A model generated the notes under the pieces. That model searched no databases. It was not told the DNA's origin and saw nothing but the letters and a program-made list of their open reading frames with translations. Shown here in pieces: positions 1 through 9,212 of a DNA stretch of 64,000 bases. Position 1 is the first letter of the stretch. Every line of letters begins with the position of its first letter. This stretch comes from Candidatus Altimarinota bacterium (GTDB lineage: Bacteria > Patescibacteriota > Gracilibacteria > UBA4473), in NCBI GenBank assembly GCA_021736215.1, contig JAIPGI010000005.1:16833-80832 (forward strand). The letters are read 5' to 3'. The position numbers and the translations under genes were made by a program.

Positions 1-70
1 GAAAGTTTGTTTGATCATTAAATTTGTTTGTGCAAAACCCTTTCCTCATTACAATCGCAGTGTTTCCACC

Positions 71-928
71 ATGACAGCAAAAATTATTTCTGGTCGCGAC
101 ATTGCTCAACGCATTATTGAGAAAGAGTTGAACCCTCGTGTTCAAAAATTAAAACAAAAAGGCATCACCCCAAAGCTCGTAGTTATTTTTGTGGGAGATC
201 ATTCAGCTTCTGCGAGCTATATCAAACAAAAAGAGAAATTTTCCGCTCTCGCAGGAGTTGTTTCTGAAGTACGACGATTCCCCGAAAGTCTGAGCGAAGA
301 AGCACTCTTAGGAGAAATTGCGAAAATAAATGCTGATAAAAGTATCCACGGAGTAATCGTTCAACTTCCTCTTCCCGCGCACATCAATATGAAAAAGGTG
401 ATTGAAAGCATTGCCCCTACGAAAGATGTTGATGGATTTGGAGAAGCCAACAATAAAGATTTAGATGTTCGTGAATCATCGCTCCCTCCCTGTACTCCAA
501 AGGGCATCATGACCATGCTCGAAAAATCAAAAATTCCCATCAGTGGAACTCGTGTGGTGGTTATGGGCAGATCTCATATTGTCGGTCGACCAGTAGCAGA
601 AATGTTATTGTACAAAGGAGCTCTCCTCAAAGTCCTCCATTCTCAAACTCCCCCCGATGAGGCGGCTCGAGCACTCAAAGAAGCCCAAGTCCTTATCGTT
701 GCCGTAGGGAAACCAGAATTGATTCATGGAGAACAACTCTCCAAAGGCGTCATCGTTATTGACGTCGGCATTCATAAACGCGAAGACGGATCAATGTGCG
801 GAGATGTTCATTTTGATTCTGTTAGCAAAGTCGCCTCTCTCATGAGCCCTGTGCCAGGAGGAGTTGGCCCAATGACGGTTGTCAGTTTGATTGAAAACAC
901 CGTCAAAGCGGCCGAACAAAAACTCTAA
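71..928 (+). CDS. folD: FolD bifunctional methylenetetrahydrofolate dehydrogenase/cyclohydrolase
   Basis: Interconverts 5,10-methylene-, methenyl- and 10-formyl-tetrahydrofolate in the cytosol, feeding one-carbon units to purines and formyl-Met. The 285-residue length is normal for the family. Visible signatures are the YIKQKEK segment (catalytic Tyr and Lys), VQLPLP, PTKDVDGF, PCTPKGIM, the Rossmann-type GRSHIVGRP and the C-terminal PGGVGPMT. The frame is open from base 11, but homology begins at the ATG at 71 (MTAKIISG). Stands alone on the plus strand, convergent with the channel gene. Confidence 0.96.
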   Translation: MTAKIISGRDIAQRIIEKELNPRVQKLKQKGITPKLVVIFVGDHSASASYIKQKEKFSALAGVVSEVRRFPESLSEEALLGEIAKINADKSIHGVIVQLPLPAHINMKKVIESIAPTKDVDGFGEANNKDLDVRESSLPPCTPKGIMTMLEKSKIPISGTRVVVMGRSHIVGRPVAEMLLYKGALLKVLHSQTPPDEAARALKEAQVLIVAVGKPELIHGEQLSKGVIVIDVGIHKREDGSMCGDVHFDSVSKVASLMSPVPGGVGPMTVVSLIENTVKAAEQKL

Positions 929-949
929 AGATTCGTTTCTTCTCCCCGC

Positions 950-1816
950 TTAATTTTCCGAATGATGATGTCGATGCTCTATAGCCTCGGCTTGTTCCAG
1001 TTTTTCTTTATCCAGTTGTGCTCCACAGTTTTTACAGAATTTTGCATCATGATCGTGGTACGGATAATGACAGAATTCACAGTGGTGGAGTCGTTTTCCA
1101 AAAAAATGATCAATAAAAATCTTAGTAATTGTTGCTGTCATAATGGCGACTGTTGCCAATCCTGACAGAACGATCACCGATCCAACAATTTTTCCCATAA
1201 CAGTAATGGGAACTACATCTCCATATCCCAAAGTTGACATCGTCACAAGTGCCCACCAAAGAGCATTCGGAATGTTATGAAATCCAGGGTTTACGCCATT
1301 TTCAAGGTAGTACAAACTGCAAGCACCAAATACCAGTACAATCAAAAAGGTCATAACAAATATCCGAATTTCATCACGGTAATATCGAAATGATCGAAAA
1401 AAAGACAGCATCACGTTTGAATAACGGACGGTCTTCATCATTTGTAAAATCCTCAAAATACGGAATCCTCTCAAAAACGCTAAATTGAAAAAACCTCCAA
1501 AAAATGGAAGAATTACGAATAAATCGATTAACCCTAAGGGGGAGAGCATAAATCCCAATCGATCCCGAGCAATAAGCACTCGAAGGACATACTCTAATGT
1601 AAAAGTAGCAACGACAAAAGCTTCGATATCACGAAAAAGCCAACCCCATTCCTGGACGAGAGAGGTCGTTTCAAGAATAAAAGCAAGAGTTGACCCGATG
1701 ATAAGAGTAATCAAAAAATACGCCACCATTCGACCGCCACGACTCTCATGATGGTCAAGCCAATCACGCAGGATGTCTTCCGTCGTTTCGAGCCACTCAT
1801 GAATACGGTTCATCAT
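950..1816 (-). CDS. Voltage-gated-type potassium channel with C-terminal zinc ribbon
   Basis: Six-transmembrane ion channel of the voltage-gated cation family. Helices lie at about residues 30-49, 63-83, 93-108, 114-133 (S4), 149-172 and 207-234. S4 carries spaced positive charges (R116, R119, R122, K128, R131). The pore loop has the K+ selectivity filter TLGYGD at 195-200. After the last helix comes a CxxC...CxxC ribbon (C246, C249, C261, C264) and a His-rich tail. A zinc ribbon at this place is unusual and might sense metal or aid assembly; that is inference. Two adjacent Met codons make the exact start uncertain by one residue. Confidence 0.9.
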   Translation of the reverse strand: MMNRIHEWLETTEDILRDWLDHHESRGGRMVAYFLITLIIGSTLAFILETTSLVQEWGWLFRDIEAFVVATFTLEYVLRVLIARDRLGFMLSPLGLIDLFVILPFFGGFFNLAFLRGFRILRILQMMKTVRYSNVMLSFFRSFRYYRDEIRIFVMTFLIVLVFGACSLYYLENGVNPGFHNIPNALWWALVTMSTLGYGDVVPITVMGKIVGSVIVLSGLATVAIMTATITKIFIDHFFGKRLHHCEFCHYPYHDHDAKFCKNCGAQLDKEKLEQAEAIEHRHHHSEN

Positions 1817-1913
1817 CTTTGTATTATACCAAATTCATGTAGGAAATACAACAAAACCCCTCTTGCACAAAGGATTAAAAAAAGTACAGTGACCTTCGAC
1901 TTCCCTTTTTGCA

Positions 1914-2672
1914 ATGCTGATTATAGAGAATCTCACCGCACAATATCAACAGAAACCTATTCTTAAAGGGATAAATCTTCGTGTTGGCGAAGGTGAAATA
2001 CATGCAATCTTGGGACCGAATGGATCTGGAAAATCAACTTTGGGACGAGTGCTTCTCGGAGATGGTAATTACCAAAAAACCGCAGGGAAAATTTTATTGA
2101 ACGATATGAATTTTGATGAGGCGAACCCTACTGAAAGATCAAAAGCTGGATTTTTTCTCAGTTTTCAATCTCCTCCCGAACTAGATGGTGTTTCGGCCAA
2201 AAACCTACTCCTAGCGGCGAAAAAATCAATGGATTCTACTTTTTCTTCTTCGTTTCGCCTTCGCAAAGAACTCACTGAAAATCTTAAGAAACTGCATCTC
2301 GGCGAAGAATTCCTTACACGAGAAGTTCACAAAGGAGCTTCTGGCGGAGAAAGACGGAAACTTGAGATGGTATCACTTTTGACTCTTAACCCAAAAGTAG
2401 CCTTCTTGGATGAAATCGATTCTGGTATTGATGTAGACGCAATGAAAGCTATTGCGGAGGTCATTCATGAATTCATGAGCCGTGGCAAAAAATCTATTAT
2501 TGTCGTTTCTCATACCGAAAAATTACTTCAACTTATCCGTCCAACACATTTCCATGTGCTCTGCGGAGGTATTATCGTGCAATCTGGTGGCAAAGAAATT
2601 CTTGAAGCCGTACATCAATGTGGATTTTGCCATTTTGCAGATACAAAAAACTGTCCTCTTCACCATGAGTGA
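1914..2672 (+). CDS. sufC: SufC Fe-S cluster assembly ATPase
   Basis: ABC-type ATPase of the SufBCD scaffold for Fe-S cluster assembly. Walker A GPNGSGKST is at residues 34-42, the signature GASGGE at 141-146, Walker B VAFLDE at 162-167, the D-loop SGID at 170-173 and the switch His at 200. The last 17 residues form a Cys/His tail (C236, C239, C247, H250, H251) that ordinary SufC proteins, which end near residue 250, do not carry in this form as far as I know. The stop overlaps the sufB start by 8 bases, so the two are translationally coupled. Confidence 0.95.
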   Translation: MLIIENLTAQYQQKPILKGINLRVGEGEIHAILGPNGSGKSTLGRVLLGDGNYQKTAGKILLNDMNFDEANPTERSKAGFFLSFQSPPELDGVSAKNLLLAAKKSMDSTFSSSFRLRKELTENLKKLHLGEEFLTREVHKGASGGERRKLEMVSLLTLNPKVAFLDEIDSGIDVDAMKAIAEVIHEFMSRGKKSIIVVSHTEKLLQLIRPTHFHVLCGGIIVQSGGKEILEAVHQCGFCHFADTKNCPLHHE

Positions 2673-4080
2673 CCCCCAAAGCAAAGTTCAATTTCAAGAT
2701 ATTTCTAGAAATGATCTCGATCGGGCAAATGCATCTGACTATGTCCATCAATTTCCAAAAGGATTGAACAAAAAAATTGTTCAAAGAATATCGGAAAACA
2801 AAAAAGAGCCGTCATGGATGCTCGATATTCGATTTCGAGCATTGGAAACTTTTGAAAAACTCCCTCTCCCCACATGGGGACCTGATTTATCAAAATTAGA
2901 TTTCAAAAACATCAGGTATTTTTCGACCGCTAGTGAAAATCCGCACGCTAAGTCGTGGGATGAAGTGAGTCCTGAAATCAAGCGAACGTTTGAACGCCTT
3001 CGGATTCCCGAAGCCGAAAAGGCCGTCTTGGCAGGAGTCGGAGCGCAATATGAATCAGAAAATGTGTATCATAATTTGAAAAAAGAATGGGACGATCAGG
3101 GTGTGATTTTCGAAGATTTTGATGTGGCGGTTCAGAAATATTCTGATTTAGTACGAAAATATTTTTCAAAATGTGTTCCAATTCTTGATCATAAATTTGC
3201 GGCACTTCACTACGCAGTAACCTCAGGAGGAACGTTTCTCTACGTTCCCAAAGGAATTAAAATAACACAACCCCTCCAAGCCTATTTTCGAATGAACTCC
3301 ATGAATCAGGGGCAATTTGAACATACCCTTATCATTGTCGAAGACGAAGCAGATGCTCATTACATTGAAGGTTGTTCTGCTCCCAAATACGGATCTCAAA
3401 GTCTCCATGCAGGATGCGTTGAAGTCTTTGTTGGGAAGGGGGCAAAAATGCGGTATTCCTCCGTCGAAAACTGGAGCAAAGATACCTACAATCTGAATAC
3501 CAAACGCGCCATCGTAGGTGATCATGGACGGATGGAATGGATTGGAGGAAATTTAGGATCAGGAGTTACAATGCTTTATCCCTGCTCTATTCTTGTTGGC
3601 AATTACGCGCAAGCAGACCACTTGGGCGTTGCCTTTGCCAATGCAGGACAAAATCAGGACACTGGAGCCAAAGTCATCATCCACGGGAAAAACTGTCGAA
3701 GTAAGATTGTTGCCAAAAGCCTTTCAAAGGGGGGTGGGACTTCCACCTATCGCGGAATGGTCAGTGTTTCTAAAAATGCTCAAAATGCCATTGTAAATGT
3801 GGAATGCGACGCTCTCATGCTTGATGATCATTCTTTATCCGACACAATCCCTCATATAAAATGTGAAAATTCAACAGCATCCATTACTCATGAAGCGAGT
3901 GCTGGAAAAATATCCGAAGAAGTTCTCCTTTATTTTCAGTCTCGTGGAATTGATGAAGAGGTGGCAAAGGGAATGATTGTGAATGGGTTTTTGGACGAGA
4001 TTGTCAAAACCCTGCCACTCGAATACGCCGCCGAACTGAACAGACTCATTGAGCTGGAGATGGAAGGTTCTATTGGATAA
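2665..4080 (+). CDS. sufB: SufB Fe-S cluster scaffold protein
   Basis: Beta-helix scaffold subunit on which Fe-S clusters are assembled with SufC and SufD. The 471 residues match the family length. Family blocks seen include TSGGTFLYVPKGI, the EGCSAP block, the SSVENWSKD block, NCRSKIVAKS and the C-terminal YFQSRGI. The frame is open from 2482 inside sufC, but the conserved N terminus starts at the ATG at 2665, overlapping the sufC stop. Second gene of the suf operon. Confidence 0.97.
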   Translation: MSDPQSKVQFQDISRNDLDRANASDYVHQFPKGLNKKIVQRISENKKEPSWMLDIRFRALETFEKLPLPTWGPDLSKLDFKNIRYFSTASENPHAKSWDEVSPEIKRTFERLRIPEAEKAVLAGVGAQYESENVYHNLKKEWDDQGVIFEDFDVAVQKYSDLVRKYFSKCVPILDHKFAALHYAVTSGGTFLYVPKGIKITQPLQAYFRMNSMNQGQFEHTLIIVEDEADAHYIEGCSAPKYGSQSLHAGCVEVFVGKGAKMRYSSVENWSKDTYNLNTKRAIVGDHGRMEWIGGNLGSGVTMLYPCSILVGNYAQADHLGVAFANAGQNQDTGAKVIIHGKNCRSKIVAKSLSKGGGTSTYRGMVSVSKNAQNAIVNVECDALMLDDHSLSDTIPHIKCENSTASITHEASAGKISEEVLLYFQSRGIDEEVAKGMIVNGFLDEIVKTLPLEYAAELNRLIELEMEGSIG

Positions 4081-4085
4081 CCCAA

Positions 4086-4124
4086 TACCCTCCCTCTTTA
4101 GCAAAGAGGGAGTTGGAGGGAGAT
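4086..4124. repeat. CTCCCTC-type palindromic repeat, copy 1
   Basis: Hairpin CCTCCCTCTTTAGC/AAAGAGGGAGT followed by a second G-rich block. The same theme recurs near 4180, 10641, 20398, 56527 and 59359. This copy sits directly after the sufB stop. Confidence 0.75.
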
Positions 4125-4179
4125 TTGAAACCCTCTATCATATAACAACAAAAACATGGTACTCCAAAATAACAATTAA

Positions 4180-4216
4180 AAAATCCCCCTCAATCCCCCT
4201 TTTTCAAAGGAGGAGG
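4180..4216. repeat. CTCCCTC-type palindromic repeat, copy 2, supplying the sufD ribosome site
   Basis: Reads AATCCCCCT...CCCTTTTTC then AAAGGAGGAGGG. The AGGAGGG at its right end lies about 8-9 bases before the sufD ATG, so the repeat itself provides a near-consensus ribosome binding site. Confidence 0.7.
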
Positions 4217-4225
4217 GAAAATACG

Positions 4226-4771
4226 ATGAAATTAAAAAATCCTACAGGCACCAAACGCATAGTCATCGACAACAACGATGTAACAACGCGCCATGGCGCG
4301 CCCCTACAAATAACACTAGAAGATTTTGATAGAGGAAGTCGAGAATTTAATCTAGAAGTTATTCTCAAAGGAGAAAATGCTCACTGCGAAATTCAGGGAC
4401 GAGCAACCGCGCAGGGTGAAGACAAGAAAATTTGGAATGTGAAGCAAGTATTTGAAGGCAAAAATCAAATCGGAAAAATCGAACTACGAGGAACCGCAAG
4501 TGAGAAAAGTTTTTTGCAATTTGATGGAACCGCCGAATTGACCCATAAATCAGTCGATGCCGATGCTCAAGTACGAGAAAAAATCATTCTTTTTGACGAA
4601 GCACGAGGGAAACTTCTTCCCATTCTCACCGTCAAGACAGACAAGGTTCTCGGGGCATCACATAGTGCTTCTATTGCCCCTGTAAGCGAAGATCAACTCC
4701 TCTACCTTCAATCACGAGGGATTTCGCAAAAAGAAGCAGAGAACGTCCTCAGGGAAGGATTTTTGAAATGA
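4226..4771 (+). CDS. sufD: SufD-like short scaffold subunit
   Basis: Third Suf subunit. The 181 residues cover only the C-terminal beta-helix half and helical end of SufD, which is usually about 400 residues. The segment VLGASHSASIAPVS followed by LLYLQSRGIS matches the SufB/SufD C-terminal core, including the conserved His. The frame runs upstream through two repeats to 4049. The start is placed at the ATG at 4226, behind AGGAGGG. The short form could be native to the lineage, or the N terminus may have been lost when repeats entered the spacer. Confidence 0.8.
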   Translation: MKLKNPTGTKRIVIDNNDVTTRHGAPLQITLEDFDRGSREFNLEVILKGENAHCEIQGRATAQGEDKKIWNVKQVFEGKNQIGKIELRGTASEKSFLQFDGTAELTHKSVDADAQVREKIILFDEARGKLLPILTVKTDKVLGASHSASIAPVSEDQLLYLQSRGISQKEAENVLREGFLK

Positions 4772-4772
4772 A

Positions 4773-5522
4773 TTATTCTAGGCGGACCAGATTTCCCACA
4801 TAATCTTTTATCCTCGTAATAAATTTCTGAAGAGGTTGATATTGTTTTTCCACTTCTGGATCATATTCAAGAATCGTAACTTTTTGTTTTAAACTTTCCG
4901 GAGTTTCTCCTTTCATATCTGACAATTCTCCTTTGTACTTGAATTTTTGAGAACTTCTCGGAGGGAATACCAATCGTTTCGATCCAATAACAACGACAAT
5001 TGGTGTATCAGAATCGTTACAGATATAAATTTCCCGTCCGAAATTCACAGAAACTGGACCCTGTACGACAACAACAGGACCGAGGCCATCAGCATCTCTG
5101 TTATCTATTAGTTCTTTTGAAATTTCATGGATCGGCAATGGTTTTTTCAATTCCATTGCAATATTCATCGTGATTATTCTTTCAACGGAAGAAACTTTTT
5201 CTGGGAACATGAGCGCACTAATCAATTTTTCATCTTTTGAAAAATCAAGGTTATTTATTTCCTCTCCCGGTAAAAGTTTAACTACCGTATTCCCAATCAG
5301 AACCGAGATAGTTAGTTGTTTATAATCATTTTTGATAGAAATATCTTTCACTCCTTGGTATACGAATTCAACCTCTCCTTTTTTCATAGAAAAAGAAAAA
5401 GGAGTTTTTTCATTTAAAACAGTAAAAATTTTGGATGCCTGTTGGAATTCCTCCGTTTCTTTTTGAAGAAGTTCTCCTTTCTCATCAGAAACATCAATTA
5501 CGGTTGTTTGTTCTTGGTCCAT
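4773..5522 (-). CDS. Hypothetical protein, 249 residues
   Basis: I do not recognise a family. It is soluble in appearance, with no signal peptide or membrane segment, acidic in its first 30 residues and rich in alternating beta-type stretches (for example VVVVQGPVSV and IVVVIGSKRLVF) through the second half. It ends one base after the sufD stop, so the two genes converge with no terminator between. ATG at 5522 follows an A/T-rich leader without a ribosome site. Confidence 0.6.
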   Translation of the reverse strand: MDQEQTTVIDVSDEKGELLQKETEEFQQASKIFTVLNEKTPFSFSMKKGEVEFVYQGVKDISIKNDYKQLTISVLIGNTVVKLLPGEEINNLDFSKDEKLISALMFPEKVSSVERIITMNIAMELKKPLPIHEISKELIDNRDADGLGPVVVVQGPVSVNFGREIYICNDSDTPIVVVIGSKRLVFPPRSSQKFKYKGELSDMKGETPESLKQKVTILEYDPEVEKQYQPLQKFITRIKDYVGNLVRLE

Positions 5523-5577
5523 AGTATTTAAAAAAATAATTCTTTTGCAAAATAATATTTATTTGAAAATTGTCAAT

Positions 5578-5603
5578 AAAAAAGCGCCCTCTCGGACGCT
5601 TTT
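5578..5603 (-). terminator. Rho-independent-type terminator after pnp
   Basis: AAAAGCG...CGCTTTT hairpin about 35 bases past the pnp stop. On the minus strand the stem runs straight into a T-rich tract. Confidence 0.7.
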
Positions 5604-5638
5604 CATTATTCATTCTTCATTATTCACTACTCATTGTT

Positions 5639-7747
5639 TCACGCGTCTTTCATCGACAATTGCGTTCGTCCCATTTTATCATTTCCCATAATCTTGACTT
5701 TGACTTTATCACCTTCTTTGACGAGATCGGATGGATGCTCTACTCGATGATTCGCCATAGCCGATACATGCACTAAGGCTTCCTTTCCTGGTAAATATTC
5801 TACAAACACTCCAAAGTCTTGAATCGATTTTACTGTTGCCTCAAAAACATCTCCAACTTTCGGTTCATAGACCAATGCATCAACAGCCGCACGAGCAGCT
5901 TTCGCATTTTCTTGGTTAGTAGAGGTAATCATGATTAAACCATCATCTTCAATATCAATTTTCACACCATACTCAGCACAGAGCCCTTGAATAGTTTCCC
6001 CTCCTTTGCCGATAACGATACGGATAAACTCTGGATTGATGTGGAATGAGTCGATGCGAGGTGCATACTGATTCATTTCTGCGCGTGGCGCAGCAATGCA
6101 TTCTTTCATAACTTTGAGAATCCCTGCTCGTGCTTTACGAGCTTTTTCAAGAGCTTCTTTGAGGAGCGACAACTTAAGTCCCTTGACTTTAATATCGAGC
6201 TGCAACGCGGTAATTCCTTCTTCATCTCCCGTTACCTTGAAATCCATATCTCCATCAAAATCTTCAAAGGACATAATATCGGTGAGAATTTGATAATCCC
6301 CTTTTCCTGGATTCATCATAAGCCCCATTGCTACTCCTGAAATAGCTTTTTTGATAGGCACTCCCGCATCCATGAGGGTGAGGGTTGATCCACAAACTGA
6401 TGCCATAGAAGAAGATCCATTACAGGTCATAATTTCTGAAACTACTCGAACGCAGTATGGGAAATTATCTTTCAATCGATCTGGCATCACGTATCTCAAC
6501 GCTCTCTCTGCCAAAGCTCCGTGCCCAATCTCACGTCGTCCAACCCCTCGAGATCCTCGAACTTCTCCTACTGAATAAGGAGGGAAGTTATAGTGGTGCA
6601 TATAATATTTCTTGGCTTCATCACGATCCGGATCGTCAAGAATCAAATTATCACCAGGCCCCCCCATAGTCGTCATAGAAAGCGCTTGTGTTTCTCCTCG
6701 TTGAAAGAGTGCTGATCCGTGAACTCGTGGGAAGAGTCCCACTTCACACTTCACCGGTCGGACTTCATCAATCGCTCGTCCATCGATTCGTTTTCCCGTT
6801 TTAAAAACTCGTTTACGCATTGTTGCAGCAAATCTTTTTTCAAAAAAGTAGAGGAGATCTCCCTTAGTCACTTCTTTATTTTCAATTTTGTCAGCACAAG
6901 CGGTAATAAGTTTCTCTTCTACGATATGCATTGCTGATTTTATTTCGTGTTTTTCAACTCCCTGAATAGATTCAAAATCGCTATCCGATAAAAGTTCATC
7001 AACGAGTTTGTGCGCAATTTCACTTGGTTCTTGGAGGATTGGTGTTTTTTTCTCAATACCTCCAACTTTCTTCACTAATTCCATTTGTGTTTTACAGATT
7101 TTCTTGATTTCATTGTGTCCAAATTCCAAAGCTTCAAGCATTTTTTCATCAGAAATGAGCTTGGCTCCCGCTTCCACCATAAGAATAGCGTCTTCTGTTC
7201 CTACGAGGATAAGATCCAGCATCCCATTTTCGGATTCATCAAATGTTGGATCAAGGAAAAATGAACCATCCTCTTTCATTCCAATCCTTACCGCTCCTAC
7301 AGGAGCTTCCATAGGCAAACCAGCCAATTGCACCGCCATGGAGCAAGCATTGATTGCTGTGGCTGAAGTGGTATTTTTTCCGTTTGCTTGAAAAAGTGTT
7401 GCTGAAATCTGAACATCATTGCGCATCATTTTGGGAAACAGTGGACGCAAAGGACGATCAATCATGCGACTCGTCAAAATGGCACTCTCTGGGGGTCTCG
7501 CTTCTCGTTTACTAAAACGAGAACCTTTGAATTTTCCCGTTGCATAGAATTTAGGATCATAATCAACCGTCATTGGAAAGAAGTCCGTTCCTTCTTTTAC
7601 TTCTTCGCTCATTCCTGCCGCCGCAAAAACAATTGTGTCGCCATAGGTAACCATAGCGGCTCCTTGGGCTTGATACGCAAAACGTCCAGTCTCAAAAATG
7701 AGATCGACTCCCCCGACCTTTACCGATACCGATTGTACATTTTTCAT
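5639..7747 (-). CDS. pnp: Polynucleotide phosphorylase
   Basis: 3'-5' phosphorolytic exoribonuclease of mRNA decay; acts as a homotrimer. At 702 residues it has the full family layout: two RNase PH-like domains separated by a helical linker, a KH domain (VIGKGGETIQGL) and a C-terminal S1 domain (VFEATVKSIQDFGVFVEY). The frame extends upstream to 7801, but homology begins at the ATG at 7747 (MKNVQSVSV). It follows rpsO on the same strand, the classical rpsO-pnp pairing. Confidence 0.97.
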   Translation of the reverse strand: MKNVQSVSVKVGGVDLIFETGRFAYQAQGAAMVTYGDTIVFAAAGMSEEVKEGTDFFPMTVDYDPKFYATGKFKGSRFSKREARPPESAILTSRMIDRPLRPLFPKMMRNDVQISATLFQANGKNTTSATAINACSMAVQLAGLPMEAPVGAVRIGMKEDGSFFLDPTFDESENGMLDLILVGTEDAILMVEAGAKLISDEKMLEALEFGHNEIKKICKTQMELVKKVGGIEKKTPILQEPSEIAHKLVDELLSDSDFESIQGVEKHEIKSAMHIVEEKLITACADKIENKEVTKGDLLYFFEKRFAATMRKRVFKTGKRIDGRAIDEVRPVKCEVGLFPRVHGSALFQRGETQALSMTTMGGPGDNLILDDPDRDEAKKYYMHHYNFPPYSVGEVRGSRGVGRREIGHGALAERALRYVMPDRLKDNFPYCVRVVSEIMTCNGSSSMASVCGSTLTLMDAGVPIKKAISGVAMGLMMNPGKGDYQILTDIMSFEDFDGDMDFKVTGDEEGITALQLDIKVKGLKLSLLKEALEKARKARAGILKVMKECIAAPRAEMNQYAPRIDSFHINPEFIRIVIGKGGETIQGLCAEYGVKIDIEDDGLIMITSTNQENAKAARAAVDALVYEPKVGDVFEATVKSIQDFGVFVEYLPGKEALVHVSAMANHRVEHPSDLVKEGDKVKVKIMGNDKMGRTQLSMKDA

Positions 7748-7862
7748 GTAGCAGAAGATTAAGATTACATCCTCCGCACTGAAGTGGTATTTTCGGAACA
7801 AAATTTAGGAATTTTTCTCAAAAAAAGAAAGAAAAACGCCCCGTCTTGCTCCGAAAAACTCT

Positions 7863-8186
7863 CTATTTACGGAGACCAAGTGTCTGCGTTACTTGGGTGT
7901 ATTTTTTGGCATCATGCATCTGAAGATATTTTAACATCTTTCGACGCTTACTCACCATACCCAAAAGTCCTTGACGAGAATGATTGTCTTTCTTGTGTTC
8001 CTTCAAATGAGCGGACAAAAGTTCGATTTTCTGCGTCAAAATAGCAACCTGCACTTGTGGGGATCCTGTATCCTTGGCATGCGCTTGATGCGACTTAATG
8101 ACTGCTTTTTTGTCACTAACGGTGACTGCTTCGACGGCTTTTGGAGCTGCCTTCTTGGTGGTGGTTTTCGTAGCTTTTGTTGGCAT
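7863..8186 (-). CDS. rpsO: Ribosomal protein S15
   Basis: Small-subunit protein that binds 16S rRNA with S6 and S18. The core holds the family signature DTGSPQVQVAILTQKI and HKKDNHSRQGLLGMVSKRRKMLKYL. The 107 residues include about 20 extra Lys/Ala/Thr-rich residues at the N terminus compared with the usual 88-89. Start chosen at the ATG at 8186 (MPTKATKT); the longer reading from 8237 has no homology. Upstream partner of pnp. Confidence 0.96.
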   Translation of the reverse strand: MPTKATKTTTKKAAPKAVEAVTVSDKKAVIKSHQAHAKDTGSPQVQVAILTQKIELLSAHLKEHKKDNHSRQGLLGMVSKRRKMLKYLQMHDAKKYTQVTQTLGLRK

Positions 8187-8306
8187 GAATGAGTAATTTA
8201 TGCGCGCAGATTGTATTTTTTGCACAGCAATCGTCAAGTTTTTATATAGGAAATTGTCTATTTTCTATTTCCCATTGGCAATTGACAATTGAAAATCACG
8301 AATTCC

Positions 8307-8894
8307 CTATTCCATACTTTCTTTCAAAATTCGACGAACAACATCTGCCCTAACCGCAAAAGAAACTTTTCGTGACATATCCCCTCCAACCAAAACTCCA
8401 AATATTTTTCCAGTTGCATCAAATACTGGTGATCCAGAATTCGGCACATCCGAAGTTCCAGAAAGAACTAAGACATCTCTTTTTATTTGGTCCTCTCCTA
8501 ACTCCGCAATGGAATGAACCTGCTCCTCTGCAATCTCTGCTCCATCAACCCAAAAGATTGCACTCCCCACAACTGGCGGACTATCACTCCAGATGGCTTC
8601 ATTTCCTACCCATCGATCTAATGTAAAAAAAAGCAGGTCATTATCAAAGTCTCTTGCTAAGACCTGTATCTCCTCTCCTTTCCAAAAAATATTTTCATAT
8701 GTTTGCAATAAATGGTCCGCTGTAACGAATATTTTATCCTGAATAGGAATCGCCATCCCTACCACATGATTTGTTGTATCAGAAAGAAGTATATGGAATG
8801 GTGTTCTGGGTGGTATCACAATGCGCGCTTCTTCCTGTTGTTGCATCCCACACCCGTATAAAAATACAGCACATAAAATTAATAACTTTTTCAT
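8307..8894 (-). CDS. Trypsin-like (HtrA/DegP-type) serine protease lipoprotein
   Basis: Small envelope protease of 195 residues with only the protease domain and no PDZ. The N terminus MKKLLILCAVFLYGC is a lipoprotein signal with Cys15 as the lipidation site. A chymotrypsin-fold triad is readable: His61 in VTADH, Asp86 in DFDND, and Ser155 in PNSGSPVFD, followed by IFGVLVGG. The frame continues upstream to 9086 through a decayed tRNA, but the lipoprotein signal fixes the start at the ATG at 8894. lgt and lspA in this window would mature it. The activity is inferred from motifs. Confidence 0.8.
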   Translation of the reverse strand: MKKLLILCAVFLYGCGMQQQEEARIVIPPRTPFHILLSDTTNHVVGMAIPIQDKIFVTADHLLQTYENIFWKGEEIQVLARDFDNDLLFFTLDRWVGNEAIWSDSPPVVGSAIFWVDGAEIAEEQVHSIAELGEDQIKRDVLVLSGTSDVPNSGSPVFDATGKIFGVLVGGDMSRKVSFAVRADVVRRILKESME

Positions 8895-9025
8895 TTTTCG
8901 TAGTATACACAATAAAAAATGGTCTACCAGTCTTGTTCCGTTACCCAATCCTACATCCAAAAGTCCACCATTCCCGAAGTCATGGTACACCAAAACATTC
9001 TTTTGGGATTCAAAAGAAAGAAAAA

Positions 9026-9111
9026 TGGTGAGCGATAGAGGATTCGAACCTCCGACCTTCCCGCCATGGCGGGACGCTCTAGCCATCCGCCTGAGGCGGA
9101 TAAACGTTCAA
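9026..9111 (-). pseudogene. Decayed tRNA-Val copy with palindromes in the D and anticodon arms
   Basis: Bases 9026-9058 are identical to the CCA end, acceptor 3' strand and T arm of the intact tRNA-Val at 9213. The CGCTCTAGCCA piece of the D arm also persists. The anticodon arm is replaced by CCCGCCATGGCGGG (9060-9073), and the D arm is followed by TCCGCCTGAGGCGGA (9086-9100). The 5' strand no longer pairs with the acceptor 3' strand. Very unlikely to be a working tRNA. Confidence 0.7.
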
Positions 9112-9212
9112 GATTTTTTTAAAATCCTCTCTCCTTTCGAATTTTTTAACACACATACAAAAAACATACCATAAACCTTCCCTTATAAATATTCTCTTTT
9201 ACAAGGAAGCAA

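Noticed and set aside
8895..9086. N-terminal extension of the serine protease
   Set aside because: The extra frame passes through the decayed tRNA; the lipoprotein signal sets the start at 8894.
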